Positions 51,671-59,964 of a stretch of DNA of 64,000 nt are shown one piece after another. The position numbers and the translations under genes are program-made. The DNA lies in contig JBFFWQ010000010.1 of assembly GCA_041570195.1 (NCBI GenBank), forward strand, positions 18,529-82,528. Direction: 5' to 3'. The first letter of the stretch is position 1; the number at the start of each line of letters is the position of its first letter. This DNA is from UBA11865 sp041570195 (GTDB lineage: Bacteria; Chloroflexota; Anaerolineae; Promineifilales; Promineifilaceae). The notes under the pieces are model-generated. The model did no database searches and was not told the DNA's origin. It saw only the letters and a program-made list of their open reading frames with translations.

Positions 51671-51686
51671 AATTCATTTCTCCAAT

Positions 51687-52355
51687 TCATCCTATCGAAG
51701 CGCACCCGGCTTTCCGGATGGTGGAGGCCAACTCTTGTTGAACCTCCTCGATGGACTGCTCGCCGTTCACTTCGGCCAACAATCCACGCTCTCGATAGTA
51801 GTTGAGCAAAGGCGCTGTCTTTTCAAAGTACACTTCAATGCGTCGCCTCTGTGTTTCCTCGGTATCATCTTCACGTTGATACAAAGGACTGCCGTCAAAA
51901 TCACAGACACCTTCTACTTGTGGTGGCTTGAACAGCAGATGAAAAACATGACCGCATTTGGTACATGTCCACCGGCCGGCCAAACGCTCAAGTAACACAT
52001 CCTCACCGGCCCGAATAAAGGGCACGACGCCAATGTGGGCACCCTTTTCAGCCAAAAGCTTGTCTAGAGCCTCAGCCTGGGCAACGGTGCGCGGGAAACC
52101 ATCCAGAAGCGCGCCTCTTGTGCAATCTTTCCTGGACAATCTCTCACGAACCATGGATACGGTAACCTCGTCGGGTACCAGATCGCCCGCATCTATGTAG
52201 TGTTGCGCTAGCTTGCCTAGCTTCGTTTCATTCTTAATGTTCTGCCTGAACAAGTCACCTGTCGATACTTGCGGCAGGCCTAGCTCACTCTCTAATCTAC
52301 GCGCCTGCGTTCCCTTGCCGGCGCCTGGACCACCCATCAGAACCACATAGGCCAT
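51687..52355 (-). CDS. adk: Adenylate kinase
   Basis: Phosphotransferase keeping AMP, ADP and ATP in balance, 222 residues. The P-loop is VLMGGPGAGKGTQARRL. The AMP site is QVSTGDLFRQNI, and DGFPRTVAQAEALD follows. The LID domain is of the long, metal-binding type with CTKCGHVFH and CDFD, that is three Cys and one Asp as ligands. It starts 7 bases after secY, with which it is normally co-transcribed. The usual downstream map gene is absent here. Confidence 0.97.
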   Translation of the reverse strand: MAYVVLMGGPGAGKGTQARRLESELGLPQVSTGDLFRQNIKNETKLGKLAQHYIDAGDLVPDEVTVSMVRERLSRKDCTRGALLDGFPRTVAQAEALDKLLAEKGAHIGVVPFIRAGEDVLLERLAGRWTCTKCGHVFHLLFKPPQVEGVCDFDGSPLYQREDDTEETQRRRIEVYFEKTAPLLNYYRERGLLAEVNGEQSIEEVQQELASTIRKAGCASIG

Positions 52356-52362
52356 CTTGGAT

Positions 52363-53709
52363 TTATATGAAGCTCTCGTAGTGACGCATAATCAGCTGCG
52401 CCTCCAGCTGGCGCATCGTGTCAATAACCACGCCGACGACGATTATCAAGCCAGCGCCGCTGATTACCAAGGCGCTCTGTTCAATACCCGGAATGCGCAG
52501 GATACGGCCGACAAACTGCAGTATACCCGGTAGAATGGCGATGATGCCCAGGAATAGGGCGCCGACCAAGGTTATGCGCCGGACAACAGACATGATGTAC
52601 TCCTGGGTCTTCTTGCCTGGCCTGATACCGGGAATGAAGCCACCTTGACGTTGTAGAGTCTCCCACAACCGCTGCTGCTGAACCATCACGTCGGTATAGA
52701 AAAAGGTAAAGCCAAATACGAACAGGAAGTATATAAACCAGTACAGAAATGTTGTCTGCGAGCCAAACTGCAGATTCAACCACTGGGCGCCCCTGTCGAC
52801 AAAGCTTCCGCTGTTGTTGATGAAGAATTGGGCGATGAGCGCCGGGAAAGTCAGGATCGATTGAGCGAAGATGATCGGGATCATGCCCGCCGTGTTGACC
52901 TTGAGCGGGATATATGTGCTTTGTCCCTGATATACCTTCCGACCGCGCACGCGCCGGCCATATTGCACTGGTATTCGCCTCTGACCTTCCTGAACGATGA
53001 CAATCACTAGCACCGTTAGCACGGTGATGACCACGAACGACACCAGCGTGAAGATTCGGGCTGTTTGGTCTGGCAAGCTAAAGAGACCGATGAGATTTGA
53101 AGGTATCTGGGCCACGATGCCGCCGAAGATGATCAGCGAGATGCCTTGTCCGATTCCGTCTTCCGTGATCTGCTCACCCAGCCAGATAGCGAACATCGTG
53201 CCGCCTGTCATTGCCAGCAACGTTGTTAAGGTCGGTAGCAAATTCTCGGGGCTCATGCCGAAACTGGGCATGATAGTCTCCAAGCCGCCCGGGATACTAA
53301 AGCCAATCAACCGGATCTGGCCGACCGCCTGCAGCAAGGCCAGGGGAACGGTCAGGTAGTAGGTGATGCGATTGATCTTATTGCGGCCTGATTCACCCTC
53401 AGCCTGCAACTCTTCGAGCTGCGGGATGATGGGCGTCAGAAGCTGCATGATAATAGACGCCGTGATATAAGGGTAAACGCCCATCGCCATGACCGAGAAG
53501 TTCCGCACTGCACCACCTGAAAGCAGATTGAGAACGCCAAGCAAGCCGCCAACTTGCGAGCTCTCGACAAAAGTCAGCCAGGCCTCGAGATCAACGCCAG
53601 GTACTGGAATATTCGACAGCAGGCGATAGACCACCAGGATCCATATGGTGAAAAGGATCCGGCGGCGTAGGTCCGGCAGCGCCAGGGCTGCACGCATTGA
53701 GTCGATCAT
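52363..53709 (-). CDS. secY: Protein translocase subunit SecY
   Basis: Channel subunit of the Sec translocon, 448 residues with ten TM helices. Recognisable parts are RLLSNIPVPGVDLEAW near the start, the plug-side GGAVRNFSVMAMGVYPYITA, the RRIPVQYGRRVRG cytosolic loop, YIPLKVNTAGMIPIIFAQSI, and the C-terminal AQLIMRHYESFI. It lies between rplO and adk, the canonical spc position. Complete. Confidence 0.97.
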   Translation of the reverse strand: MIDSMRAALALPDLRRRILFTIWILVVYRLLSNIPVPGVDLEAWLTFVESSQVGGLLGVLNLLSGGAVRNFSVMAMGVYPYITASIIMQLLTPIIPQLEELQAEGESGRNKINRITYYLTVPLALLQAVGQIRLIGFSIPGGLETIMPSFGMSPENLLPTLTTLLAMTGGTMFAIWLGEQITEDGIGQGISLIIFGGIVAQIPSNLIGLFSLPDQTARIFTLVSFVVITVLTVLVIVIVQEGQRRIPVQYGRRVRGRKVYQGQSTYIPLKVNTAGMIPIIFAQSILTFPALIAQFFINNSGSFVDRGAQWLNLQFGSQTTFLYWFIYFLFVFGFTFFYTDVMVQQQRLWETLQRQGGFIPGIRPGKKTQEYIMSVVRRITLVGALFLGIIAILPGILQFVGRILRIPGIEQSALVISGAGLIIVVGVVIDTMRQLEAQLIMRHYESFI

Positions 53710-53755
53710 TCAGAACTCTCCATCAAGAACCCGCTGAATAGAGAAGCCACGGCGC

Positions 53756-54208
53756 TCACTGAAGTTCAATGACGCTCACAGAACCGCCAGCCGCCTCGAT
53801 CTTCTCTTTAGCGGCCGCCGAGAATCGGTGGGCCCTGACACTTAACGCGATGGAGATCTCACCATCACCCAGAATCACAACCGGGTCTGTCGGCTTCTTC
53901 AGCAAACCTGCGTCAGCCATCAAGTCAGGATCCACTTCTGTGTTAACATCGAAACGCTCCAGGCTGCCTACATTTACCGGTCGGTAATAAACCTTATTGA
54001 TATTGGTGAACCCACGCTTGAAAGGCAGGCGCCGTACCAATGGCAACTGACCACCTTCAAAGTATTGTCCTTTACCGCCGCCACTGCGGGCGCCCTGGCC
54101 TTTGGTACCGCGTCCGGCCGTCTTGCCCTGACCGGCCGAGATACCACGACCTACTCGCTTGCGCTTCTTCTTGCTGCCCGGATTTGGACGCAGATCGTTC
54201 AATTTCAT
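53756..54208 (-). CDS. rplO: Ribosomal protein L15
   Basis: Large-subunit protein L15, 150 residues. It starts MKLNDLRPNPGSKKKRKRVG and has the Gly-rich RGISAGQGKTAGRGTKGQGA and KGQYFEGGQLPLVRRLPFKR. The globular C-terminal domain ends AGGSVSVIELQ. Located between rpmD and secY as expected. Confidence 0.97.
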   Translation of the reverse strand: MKLNDLRPNPGSKKKRKRVGRGISAGQGKTAGRGTKGQGARSGGGKGQYFEGGQLPLVRRLPFKRGFTNINKVYYRPVNVGSLERFDVNTEVDPDLMADAGLLKKPTDPVVILGDGEISIALSVRAHRFSAAAKEKIEAAGGSVSVIELQ

Positions 54209-54230
54209 TTTTAGTCTACTTCTCCCACGG

Positions 54231-54419
54231 TCACTTGGTGACCTCTTCCACTGTCACCAGATGACTTACCTTCTTAACCATGCCGCGAATAACTTCATTA
54301 TCGTCGTGCTCAACAGTTTGGTTGAGCTTACGAAAACCCAATGCCCGAATGGTGCCTTGTTGACTCTTTCGATACCCTATCGAGCTTTTCGTGTATGTGA
54401 TGCGTAATTTGTTAGCCAT
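54231..54419 (-). CDS. rpmD: Ribosomal protein L30
   Basis: Large-subunit protein L30, 62 residues. The core is KLRITYTKSSIGYRKSQQGT and IRALGFRKLNQTVEHDDNEV, ending VSHLVTVEEV. I start at the ATG at 54419 (MANKLRITYTK), because the longer open frame to 54449 adds residues unlike the family. Between rpsE and rplO, the standard order. Confidence 0.95.
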   Translation of the reverse strand: MANKLRITYTKSSIGYRKSQQGTIRALGFRKLNQTVEHDDNEVIRGMVKKVSHLVTVEEVTK

Positions 54420-54463
54420 GGAATCAAAACTCCAGCATTCGACCGTCACGCCAACGACGGCGT

Positions 54464-54988
54464 CTACTTACGGGTCCAGAAAGGCGCGACGGCAGCCACG
54501 TCCTTGTCCCTTTCACGGGCCACTTCACGCACGCTGCGCAAACCGTGCAGTCCGTTCATCGTCGCCCGAATAACATTCAGGACGTTATTGCTGCCCAGCG
54601 ACTTGGCCAAGATATCCCGATAACCGGCCGCCTCAATCACCGCGCGAACGCTACCGCCGGCGATTACGCCGGTACCGGGCGACGCCGGCTTGAGCAATAC
54701 TTTGGCTGCGCCGTGGCGGCCGACGATCTCGTGCGGTACAGTGCTGCCAACCATTGATACCGGCTTCATGTCTTTACGAGCCGCATCCAGCGCCTTGCGT
54801 ATAGCATCAGGAACGGAGCGAGCTTTACCCATACCGAACCCCACTTTACCTTTGTTATCGCCTACGACGACCACGACCCGGAAGGCGAAACGACGTCCGC
54901 CCTTAACCACCTTGGCAACACGCGTGATATCGATAATCCGCTCGTCTAGTTCGTCGCGATCTCCGTAACTTTGTCGTCTCTGACCCAT
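54464..54988 (-). CDS. rpsE: Ribosomal protein S5
   Basis: Accuracy-related small-subunit protein S5, 174 residues. The N-terminal dsRBD-like domain has DELDERIIDITRVAKVVKGG and RFAFRVVVVVGDNKGKVGFG. The C-terminal domain has LLKPASPGTGVIAGGSVRAV and AAGYRDILAKSLGSNN. Complete and in the standard place after rplR. Confidence 0.97.
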   Translation of the reverse strand: MGQRRQSYGDRDELDERIIDITRVAKVVKGGRRFAFRVVVVVGDNKGKVGFGMGKARSVPDAIRKALDAARKDMKPVSMVGSTVPHEIVGRHGAAKVLLKPASPGTGVIAGGSVRAVIEAAGYRDILAKSLGSNNVLNVIRATMNGLHGLRSVREVARERDKDVAAVAPFWTRK

Positions 54989-55047
54989 TCTTTACTCCAC
55001 TTAACAGCTAAAAAACGTTCGAAAGCAGCCGTGCTGCCACAACCTGG

Positions 55048-55410
55048 CTAGAACTTCAGTCCACTTTCGCGGGCTGCGTCGGCCAGAGCTTTGACTCGGC
55101 CATGATATCGGTAGCCACCACGGTCAAAGACCACCTGGCCTATGCCGGCCGCCTTGGCCCGGTCGGCGATGGCGCTGCCAACCAACGCCGCCTGTTCCTT
55201 CTTTGTTTTGCCGTCTGCTTCGACGGCGACTTCTTTGTCGAGCGTCGAAGCGGCGGCCAACGTATGACCTACACTATCATCGATCACCTGGGCATAAATG
55301 TGGTTTAAGCTACGAAAGACATTCAGCCTCGGTCGTGCGGCCGAGCCAGAAACTTTCGCCCGTACCCGTCGGTGACGTCTCTTGCGTGCAATTCTGCTCT
55401 TGACTGACAT
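55048..55410 (-). CDS. rplR: Ribosomal protein L18
   Basis: 5S rRNA-binding protein L18, 120 residues. It starts MSVKSRIARKRRHRRVRAKV and has PRLNVFRSLNHIYAQVIDD and the end motif FDRGGYRYHGRVKALADAAR. The Arg/Lys-rich start is standard. The gap to rpsE (59 bases) holds a small GCAGC/GCTGC hairpin only. Confidence 0.97.
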   Translation of the reverse strand: MSVKSRIARKRRHRRVRAKVSGSAARPRLNVFRSLNHIYAQVIDDSVGHTLAAASTLDKEVAVEADGKTKKEQAALVGSAIADRAKAAGIGQVVFDRGGYRYHGRVKALADAARESGLKF

Positions 55411-55477
55411 CCTAATAATTCCTCAAAAAACCTGCCGCGCTCGGCGAACGGAGTCCGCCACTTGTCAGCGCGATTGC

Positions 55478-56020
55478 CTAAACCTTGCCGGCCTTGCCAG
55501 CCTTACGCCGGACATATTCTCCCTGATAACGAATGCCCTTGCCCTTATAAGGCTCAGGCGGTCGCACCTTGCGAATCTGGGCGCAAATCTCGCCGACAAC
55601 CTGTTTGTCGATTCCCTGCACAATGATCAGTTTGCCGCGGTTCTCAACCTCGAACGTAACGTCCTGCGGCGCTTCCATCTCCACTGGATGCGAATAACCA
55701 ACACTGAGTATCAGATTATTGCCGTTCATTTCCGCGCGATAGCCGACGCCCTCAACCTCGAGACGGCGCTCAAAGCCTTCGCTCACGCCAACCACCATAT
55801 TGTTGAGCAACGCTCGGGTCAAGCCATGGAATGCCCGATTCTGGTTCGAATCAGTCGGTCGCTCGACCGACAGCACGCCATCATCTTCTGCAATAGCCAT
55901 TTCCGGCCGGAAGCTCTGTTCGAGTTTTCCTTTCTTTCCCGACACGACAACATGGCTACCGTTGATCGTTACCTTGACGCCGTCCGGCAAAACGATTGGC
56001 ATCTTTCCAATTCGTGACAT
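55478..56020 (-). CDS. rplF: Ribosomal protein L6
   Basis: Large-subunit protein L6, 180 residues, near the factor-binding site. It starts MSRIGKMPIVLPDGVKVTIN and has RALLNNMVVGVSEGFERRLE, GVGYRAEMNGNNLILSVGYS and the signature RKVRPPEPYKGKGIRYQGEY. I start at the ATG at 56020; the upstream part of the open frame belongs to rpsH. Located between rpsH and rplR. Confidence 0.96.
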   Translation of the reverse strand: MSRIGKMPIVLPDGVKVTINGSHVVVSGKKGKLEQSFRPEMAIAEDDGVLSVERPTDSNQNRAFHGLTRALLNNMVVGVSEGFERRLEVEGVGYRAEMNGNNLILSVGYSHPVEMEAPQDVTFEVENRGKLIIVQGIDKQVVGEICAQIRKVRPPEPYKGKGIRYQGEYVRRKAGKAGKV

Positions 56021-56033
56021 GCCAAACCTCCTT

Positions 56034-56441
56034 CTACCAGATCTTGCAGATGACTTCGCCGCCAATTCCCTGGCGGCGCGCCTGCTGTCCGGTCATCACG
56101 CCCCGGGACGTAGTCAGTACTGCAATTCCCATACCGCTAAGCACCCAGGGTATCTCATCCTTGGCCACGTAAACACGGCGCCCTGGACTGCTTACTCGCT
56201 TGAGGCCGGAAATAACAGGCCGGCGGTTACGCCGATCACCGGTATACTTCAATTTCAACCGCAGCACTGGCTGGGGCTGTTCGGGCAACACCTGAAAGTC
56301 ATCGATGTAACCCTCATCCTTTAATACGACAGCCAACTTCTCCTTTATGCCGGATGAAGGCAAGGAGACTGTTTCATGCTCGCGCATCGTAGCGTTACGA
56401 ATACGACTAAGCATATCGGCAATTGGATCGCTCATTGACAT
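56034..56441 (-). CDS. rpsH: Ribosomal protein S8
   Basis: Primary 16S rRNA-binding protein S8, 135 residues. It starts MSMSDPIADMLSRIRNATMR and has the C-terminal YVAKDEIPWVLSGMGIAVLT, then TSRGVMTGQQARRQGIGGEV. AGGTG upstream favours the ATG at 56441. In E. coli S8 represses the spc operon; I did not find the corresponding RNA fold here. It lies between rpsN and rplF. Confidence 0.97.
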   Translation of the reverse strand: MSMSDPIADMLSRIRNATMREHETVSLPSSGIKEKLAVVLKDEGYIDDFQVLPEQPQPVLRLKLKYTGDRRNRRPVISGLKRVSSPGRRVYVAKDEIPWVLSGMGIAVLTTSRGVMTGQQARRQGIGGEVICKIW

Positions 56442-56454
56442 GATTATTGCACCT

Positions 56455-56661
56455 CTACCAGCTAGATTTGACCAGACCGGGGATATTGCCGTTCAGGGCC
56501 TGTTCGCGGAAACATATCCGGCACAGTCCAAATCTGCGCATGTAGCCACGCGGCCGGCCACACACGTTGCCTGACCGGGGATCTACCCACTGGCAACGAT
56601 TGCGAACGCGCACTTCGTACCTGCGGTTCTTCTCGCGGGCTACCATTGACTTCTTCGCCAT
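56455..56661 (-). CDS. rpsN: Ribosomal protein S14, zinc type with enlarged first Cys loop
   Basis: Small zinc-binding (type Z) S14, 68 residues. The start MAKKSMVAREKNRRYEVRVR and the end FGLCRICFREQALNGNIPGL are standard. Normally the first two zinc cysteines form CxxC (as in RCxxCGRP). Here they are separated by ten residues (RCQWVDPRSGNVCGRPRG), so seven to eight extra residues sit in the knuckle. The second pair CRIC is intact. Reading the DNA confirms an open frame with no shift. The family call is firm; whether zinc still binds is unknown. Confidence 0.93.
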   Translation of the reverse strand: MAKKSMVAREKNRRYEVRVRNRCQWVDPRSGNVCGRPRGYMRRFGLCRICFREQALNGNIPGLVKSSW

Positions 56662-56704
56662 GCTTTTCTCCTTAAATTCTCAGACCGTCAGTTCGTCAAT
56701 GCCG

Positions 56705-57259
56705 TCACTCAGCGTGTTGGCGAAACGGCATGCCAAGCTGGACCAGTAAACTGCGGCCCTCTTCATCTGTCTGGGCAGAAGTGACGATGTTCACTTCCAT
56801 GCCCCGGATCTTGTCAATCGAGTCGTAGTCGATCTCCGGGAATATCAGTTGCTCAGTCAAACCAAGTGAGTAGTTTCCACGGCCGTCAAAAGAATCGGGC
56901 GACACTCCCTGAAAATCGCGTGTACGGGGTAATGCGACATGGACAAGCCTGGTATAGAAACTCCACATCCGCTCTCCGCGAAGTGTCACCTTAACGCCGA
57001 TCGCCCGTCCCTCGCGCAGCTTAAAGCTGGCAATAGATTTCTTGGCGCGAGTCACAACCGGTTTTTGACCCGTGATGAGCTCAATGTCGTTGACCGCATG
57101 GTCAATTGCCTTGGCATTATCCAGAGCCTCACCCAAACCGACATTCACCACGATCTTTTTCAATGTGGGTACCTGCATGACACTCTGGTACTCATACCGT
57201 TTGATCAGGTCTGGGACAATCTCGTCCTTATATTGCTCTTGCAGCGGCTTCAAAGCCAT
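56705..57259 (-). CDS. rplE: Ribosomal protein L5
   Basis: 5S rRNA-binding protein L5, 184 residues. It has QSVMQVPTLKKIVVNVGLGE, QKPVVTRAKKSIASFKLREG, VTLRGERMWSFYTRLVHVAL and the end block GMEVNIVTSAQTDEEGRSLL. Complete. It lies between rplX and rpsN. Confidence 0.97.
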   Translation of the reverse strand: MALKPLQEQYKDEIVPDLIKRYEYQSVMQVPTLKKIVVNVGLGEALDNAKAIDHAVNDIELITGQKPVVTRAKKSIASFKLREGRAIGVKVTLRGERMWSFYTRLVHVALPRTRDFQGVSPDSFDGRGNYSLGLTEQLIFPEIDYDSIDKIRGMEVNIVTSAQTDEEGRSLLVQLGMPFRQHAE

Positions 57260-57326
57260 CTCAATTCCTTTTCTTCAACTTGCCAATTGGGCCTGGTCAA
57301 CAAACCTGGTAATGTGGGCGCCAGTC

Positions 57327-57647
57327 CTAATCGATATCTTCACCACTTTTCACTGAGTAGCGAATTCGGCGATCATCTTCTCGCCGAATTCCTATTCGGG
57401 TGAGCTGACCGGTTTGCGGGCAAATCAACATCACGTTCGAGGCATTTATCGGCGCTTCAAATTCAATGATCCCGCCTTGAGCCGGCGTCCGACCACCTGA
57501 GGGCCGTGGCTTCTGGTGTTTCTTGACGACATTCACGCCTGAAACGACCAGGCGGTTCGTCCGAGGATCGACGCGTTGTACCTTGCCGCGCAGGCCCTTG
57601 TCTTCACCCGATATTACCTCGACTTCATCACCTTCTCTGATACGCAT
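57327..57647 (-). CDS. rplX: Ribosomal protein L24
   Basis: Assembly-initiating protein L24, 106 residues. It starts MRIREGDEVEVISGEDKGLR with the KOW motif, then VSGVNVVKKHQKPRPSGGRT and the end SNVMLICPQTGQLTRIGIRR. I take the ATG at 57647. The frame stays open for 29 more codons to an ATG at 57734, but these residues are unlike L24. The ribosome site for 57647 is weak, so an N-terminal extension cannot be fully excluded. The 131-base gap to rplN is one of the longest in this cluster. Confidence 0.94.
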   Translation of the reverse strand: MRIREGDEVEVISGEDKGLRGKVQRVDPRTNRLVVSGVNVVKKHQKPRPSGGRTPAQGGIIEFEAPINASNVMLICPQTGQLTRIGIRREDDRRIRYSVKSGEDID

Positions 57648-57778
57648 AATGACCAACCTATATCCTGCACGCTGTCCGCTGAAATCTGCGCCGTAATCAC
57701 CGGAGCGATCATCGGCTGAACCGAACAGCTTCAATCAATCAACCAAATCTGGCCAAGACCAGGTTCTTCAAACGTCTG

Positions 57779-58150
57779 TTAAAGCACCTCTGGCGCCAGC
57801 GACATGATCCGGCCGAAACCTTTGTCGCGGAGCTCGCGGGCCACCGGCCCAAAAACGCGAGTACCTACCGGATTCCGGCCTTCCGCGTCGAGAAGCACGG
57901 CAGCATTGTCGTCGAATGCGATATAGCTGCCGTCTTCACGCTTGTATTCCTTCTTGGTACGGACAATAACCGCCTTCACAATAGTGCTCTTTCTGACGGC
58001 CGAGTTGGGCACTGCTTTCTTTACCGTACCAACGACAATATCGCCCACGCCGCCATACTTTCGGCTTGTCCCGCCAACAACCTGTATGACCAGGAGTTCG
58101 CGCGCGCCGGAATTGTCCGTGACAACTAACCTGCTCTCTTGCTGGATCAT
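57779..58150 (-). CDS. rplN: Ribosomal protein L14
   Basis: Large-subunit protein L14, 123 residues, at an intersubunit bridge. It starts MIQQESRLVVTDNSGARELL and has VGDIVVGTVKKAVPNSAVRK, AVIVRTKKEYKREDGSYIAF and VGTRVFGPVARELRDKGFGR. Complete and in standard order between rpsQ and rplX. Confidence 0.97.
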   Translation of the reverse strand: MIQQESRLVVTDNSGARELLVIQVVGGTSRKYGGVGDIVVGTVKKAVPNSAVRKSTIVKAVIVRTKKEYKREDGSYIAFDDNAAVLLDAEGRNPVGTRVFGPVARELRDKGFGRIMSLAPEVL

Positions 58151-58165
58151 TCTTGCTGCCTCTTC

Positions 58166-58417
58166 CTAACGCGCTTTCTCCAGGATGGAAACTACTGAAT
58201 AGCGCTTGTGCCGGCTGACAGGGCGCGACTCGATAATCAACACCCGGTCGCCTTCGCCACACTCATTGCTCTCATCGTGAGCTTTGTACTTCTTGACCAT
58301 CCTGATCACTTTGCCATACTGCTTGTGGCGCCTGGTCGTAGCCACCGACACAACGACAGTTTTGTCCATCTTGTCGCTAACCACTGTACCTATCAGGCGT
58401 TTTCTTTGTTCTCTCAT
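58166..58417 (-). CDS. rpsQ: Ribosomal protein S17
   Basis: Small-subunit protein S17, 83 residues, OB fold. It starts MREQRKRLIGTVVSDKMDKT and has VVSVATTRRHKQYGKVIRMV, YKAHDESNECGEGDRVLIIE and SRPVSRHKRYSVV. Complete. It follows the extended rpmC by 37 bases. Confidence 0.97.
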   Translation of the reverse strand: MREQRKRLIGTVVSDKMDKTVVVSVATTRRHKQYGKVIRMVKKYKAHDESNECGEGDRVLIIESRPVSRHKRYSVVSILEKAR

Positions 58418-58454
58418 CGACCGTCCATCCTCGATTCACCGGCTCTCACTGCGG

Positions 58455-58850
58455 TTATCCGCGAGCCTTCCGCCGGGCCCTTCGGCCACGGATCTTCTTC
58501 TTGTTCAAATTCACGCGCGTCTTGGCAAGCTCATCGTCGTTCTCGTCGACGAAAGATACCAGCCACATGCTTTCTTCATAGTCGAAATACGCTTCGGCCG
58601 CCCACTCCTTATCGTCTATAACCTTGACGACATCTGGATCCTGCGCCGCTTCTTCGATGGCCAGTTGGCGCATGCGTAGGACGGTCTTCAACTGGGCCAC
58701 TTCACGCCTGACATGCCGTACGCGCATGACATCTTCCAACCGGGCCGAAGCGTGCTGGAAGCGCAGGTTGAATATCTCTTCCCGGGCATTCTCCAGCAAC
58801 TCCTCGATTTGATCGTCGCTCATGTCTCGTAGTTCAACAATGCTAGCCAT
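58455..58850 (-). CDS. rpmC: Ribosomal protein L29 with long C-terminal extension
   Basis: L29 sits by the exit tunnel and is usually 60-75 residues. Here the standard core (IVELRDMSDDQIEELLENAR, EEIFNLRFQHASARLEDVMR, then RREVAQLKTVLRMRQL) runs to about residue 67. It is followed by about 64 extra residues: an acidic stretch (DDKEWAAEAYFDYEESMWLV), then a very basic end (KKKIRGRRARRKARG). The open frame ends 37 bases before rpsQ and no other start fits, so the extension is part of the gene. Its start codon overlaps the rplP stop by one base (TGATG). Confidence 0.93.
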   Translation of the reverse strand: MASIVELRDMSDDQIEELLENAREEIFNLRFQHASARLEDVMRVRHVRREVAQLKTVLRMRQLAIEEAAQDPDVVKVIDDKEWAAEAYFDYEESMWLVSFVDENDDELAKTRVNLNKKKIRGRRARRKARG

Positions 58851-59266
58851 CAGATACTCTCTTCTCTCGATATTATTTGGGTTCTGATCGGCAATTTGTA
58901 TCCGCCGCGCCTCAAGGCCTCCCGGGCCACATCTTCCGGCACGCCGGCAACTTCAAACATAACCCGGCCCGGCTTGACAACAGCCACCCAGTGATCTACC
59001 GTCCCTTTACCCTTGCCCATCCGGGTCTCGGCCGGTTTGGCCGTCACGGGTTTGTCCGGGAAGATGCGAATCCAATAACGACCGCGGCGACGCATTTGGC
59101 GAACAACTGCCCGCCTCACGGCTTCAATTTGCCGGCTAGTGATCCAGCCGGCCTCGGTGGCTTGCAGGCCATAATCACCCTGCATCAACTGCGTGCCGCC
59201 CTTGGCCATACCTCGCATGCGACCACGAAACTGCTTGCGGTATTTCACGCGTTTTGGCATTAACAT
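58850..59266 (-). CDS. rplP: Ribosomal protein L16
   Basis: Large-subunit protein L16, 138 residues, near the A-site tRNA. It starts MLMPKRVKYRKQFRGRMRGM and has GWITSRQIEAVRRAVVRQMR, GRYWIRIFPDKPVTAKPAET, RMGKGKGTVDHWVAVVKPGR and GVPEDVAREALRRGGYKLPI. GGAGAG supports the first ATG (59266), although MPKR six bases on is also possible. Overlaps rpmC by one base. Confidence 0.97.
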   Translation of the reverse strand: MLMPKRVKYRKQFRGRMRGMAKGGTQLMQGDYGLQATEAGWITSRQIEAVRRAVVRQMRRRGRYWIRIFPDKPVTAKPAETRMGKGKGTVDHWVAVVKPGRVMFEVAGVPEDVAREALRRGGYKLPIRTQIISREESI

Positions 59267-59286
59267 GACAATCTCTCCAATCCTCG

Positions 59287-59952
59287 TTAGCCGCTGACGT
59301 AGACGTCTGTCGCCTCGCTCTTCTGCGGAAGAACTTCGCCCTTGTAGATCCAGACTTTGACGCCAATTCGGCCGAATGTCGTGAGGGCCTCCGAGAAGCC
59401 GTAGTCAAGATCGGCTCGAATCGTATTTCTAGGCACCTGGCCGTCCCAGATCTTCTCCTTCCGCGCCATTTCTGCGCCCGAAAGCCGGCCGCCGCATTCA
59501 ATACGTATGCCCTGCGCGCCTTGGCGCATCGCCTGTAGGACCGCGCGCTTCATGGCTCTGCTGTGCGAGATCCGTCTGTTCAGTTGCCCGGCGATATTCT
59601 CCGCTACCAGTTGGGCGTCCAAGTCTGGCATGGAGATCTCTTCGACGTCCAACCTGACAGACTTGCCGGTCAAATCGCGCAATTTGCTGCGTAATTCCTT
59701 CACCGTGGCCCCTTTTCGACCGATAACAATGCCCGGTTTGGAAGTATAGAGCAATATCTGAATCTGATTCGGAAAACGCTCGATTTCGATCCGGGAAATG
59801 CCGGCCCGCGGCAATTCCTTGCTGATGAGCCGCCGGATAGCGAAGTCCTCGTGCAGGAGCTCTCGATATCGATCACCCTCGGCATACCATCGGGTGTTCC
59901 AATCACGTATTGTTTTTAGACGAAATCCAACTGGATGTACTTTACGTCCCAA
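59287..59952 (-). CDS. rpsC: Ribosomal protein S3
   Basis: Small-subunit protein S3 at the mRNA entry site, 221 residues. It starts MGRKVHPVGFRLKTIRDWNT. The KH domain shows TSKPGIVIGRKGATVKELRS, and the C-terminal domain has MRQGAQGIRIECGGRLSGAE and IRADLDYGFSEALTTFGRIG. Complete, between rplV and rplP. Confidence 0.97.
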   Translation of the reverse strand: MGRKVHPVGFRLKTIRDWNTRWYAEGDRYRELLHEDFAIRRLISKELPRAGISRIEIERFPNQIQILLYTSKPGIVIGRKGATVKELRSKLRDLTGKSVRLDVEEISMPDLDAQLVAENIAGQLNRRISHSRAMKRAVLQAMRQGAQGIRIECGGRLSGAEMARKEKIWDGQVPRNTIRADLDYGFSEALTTFGRIGVKVWIYKGEVLPQKSEATDVYVSG

Positions 59953-59964
59953 CGTCTCTACTCC

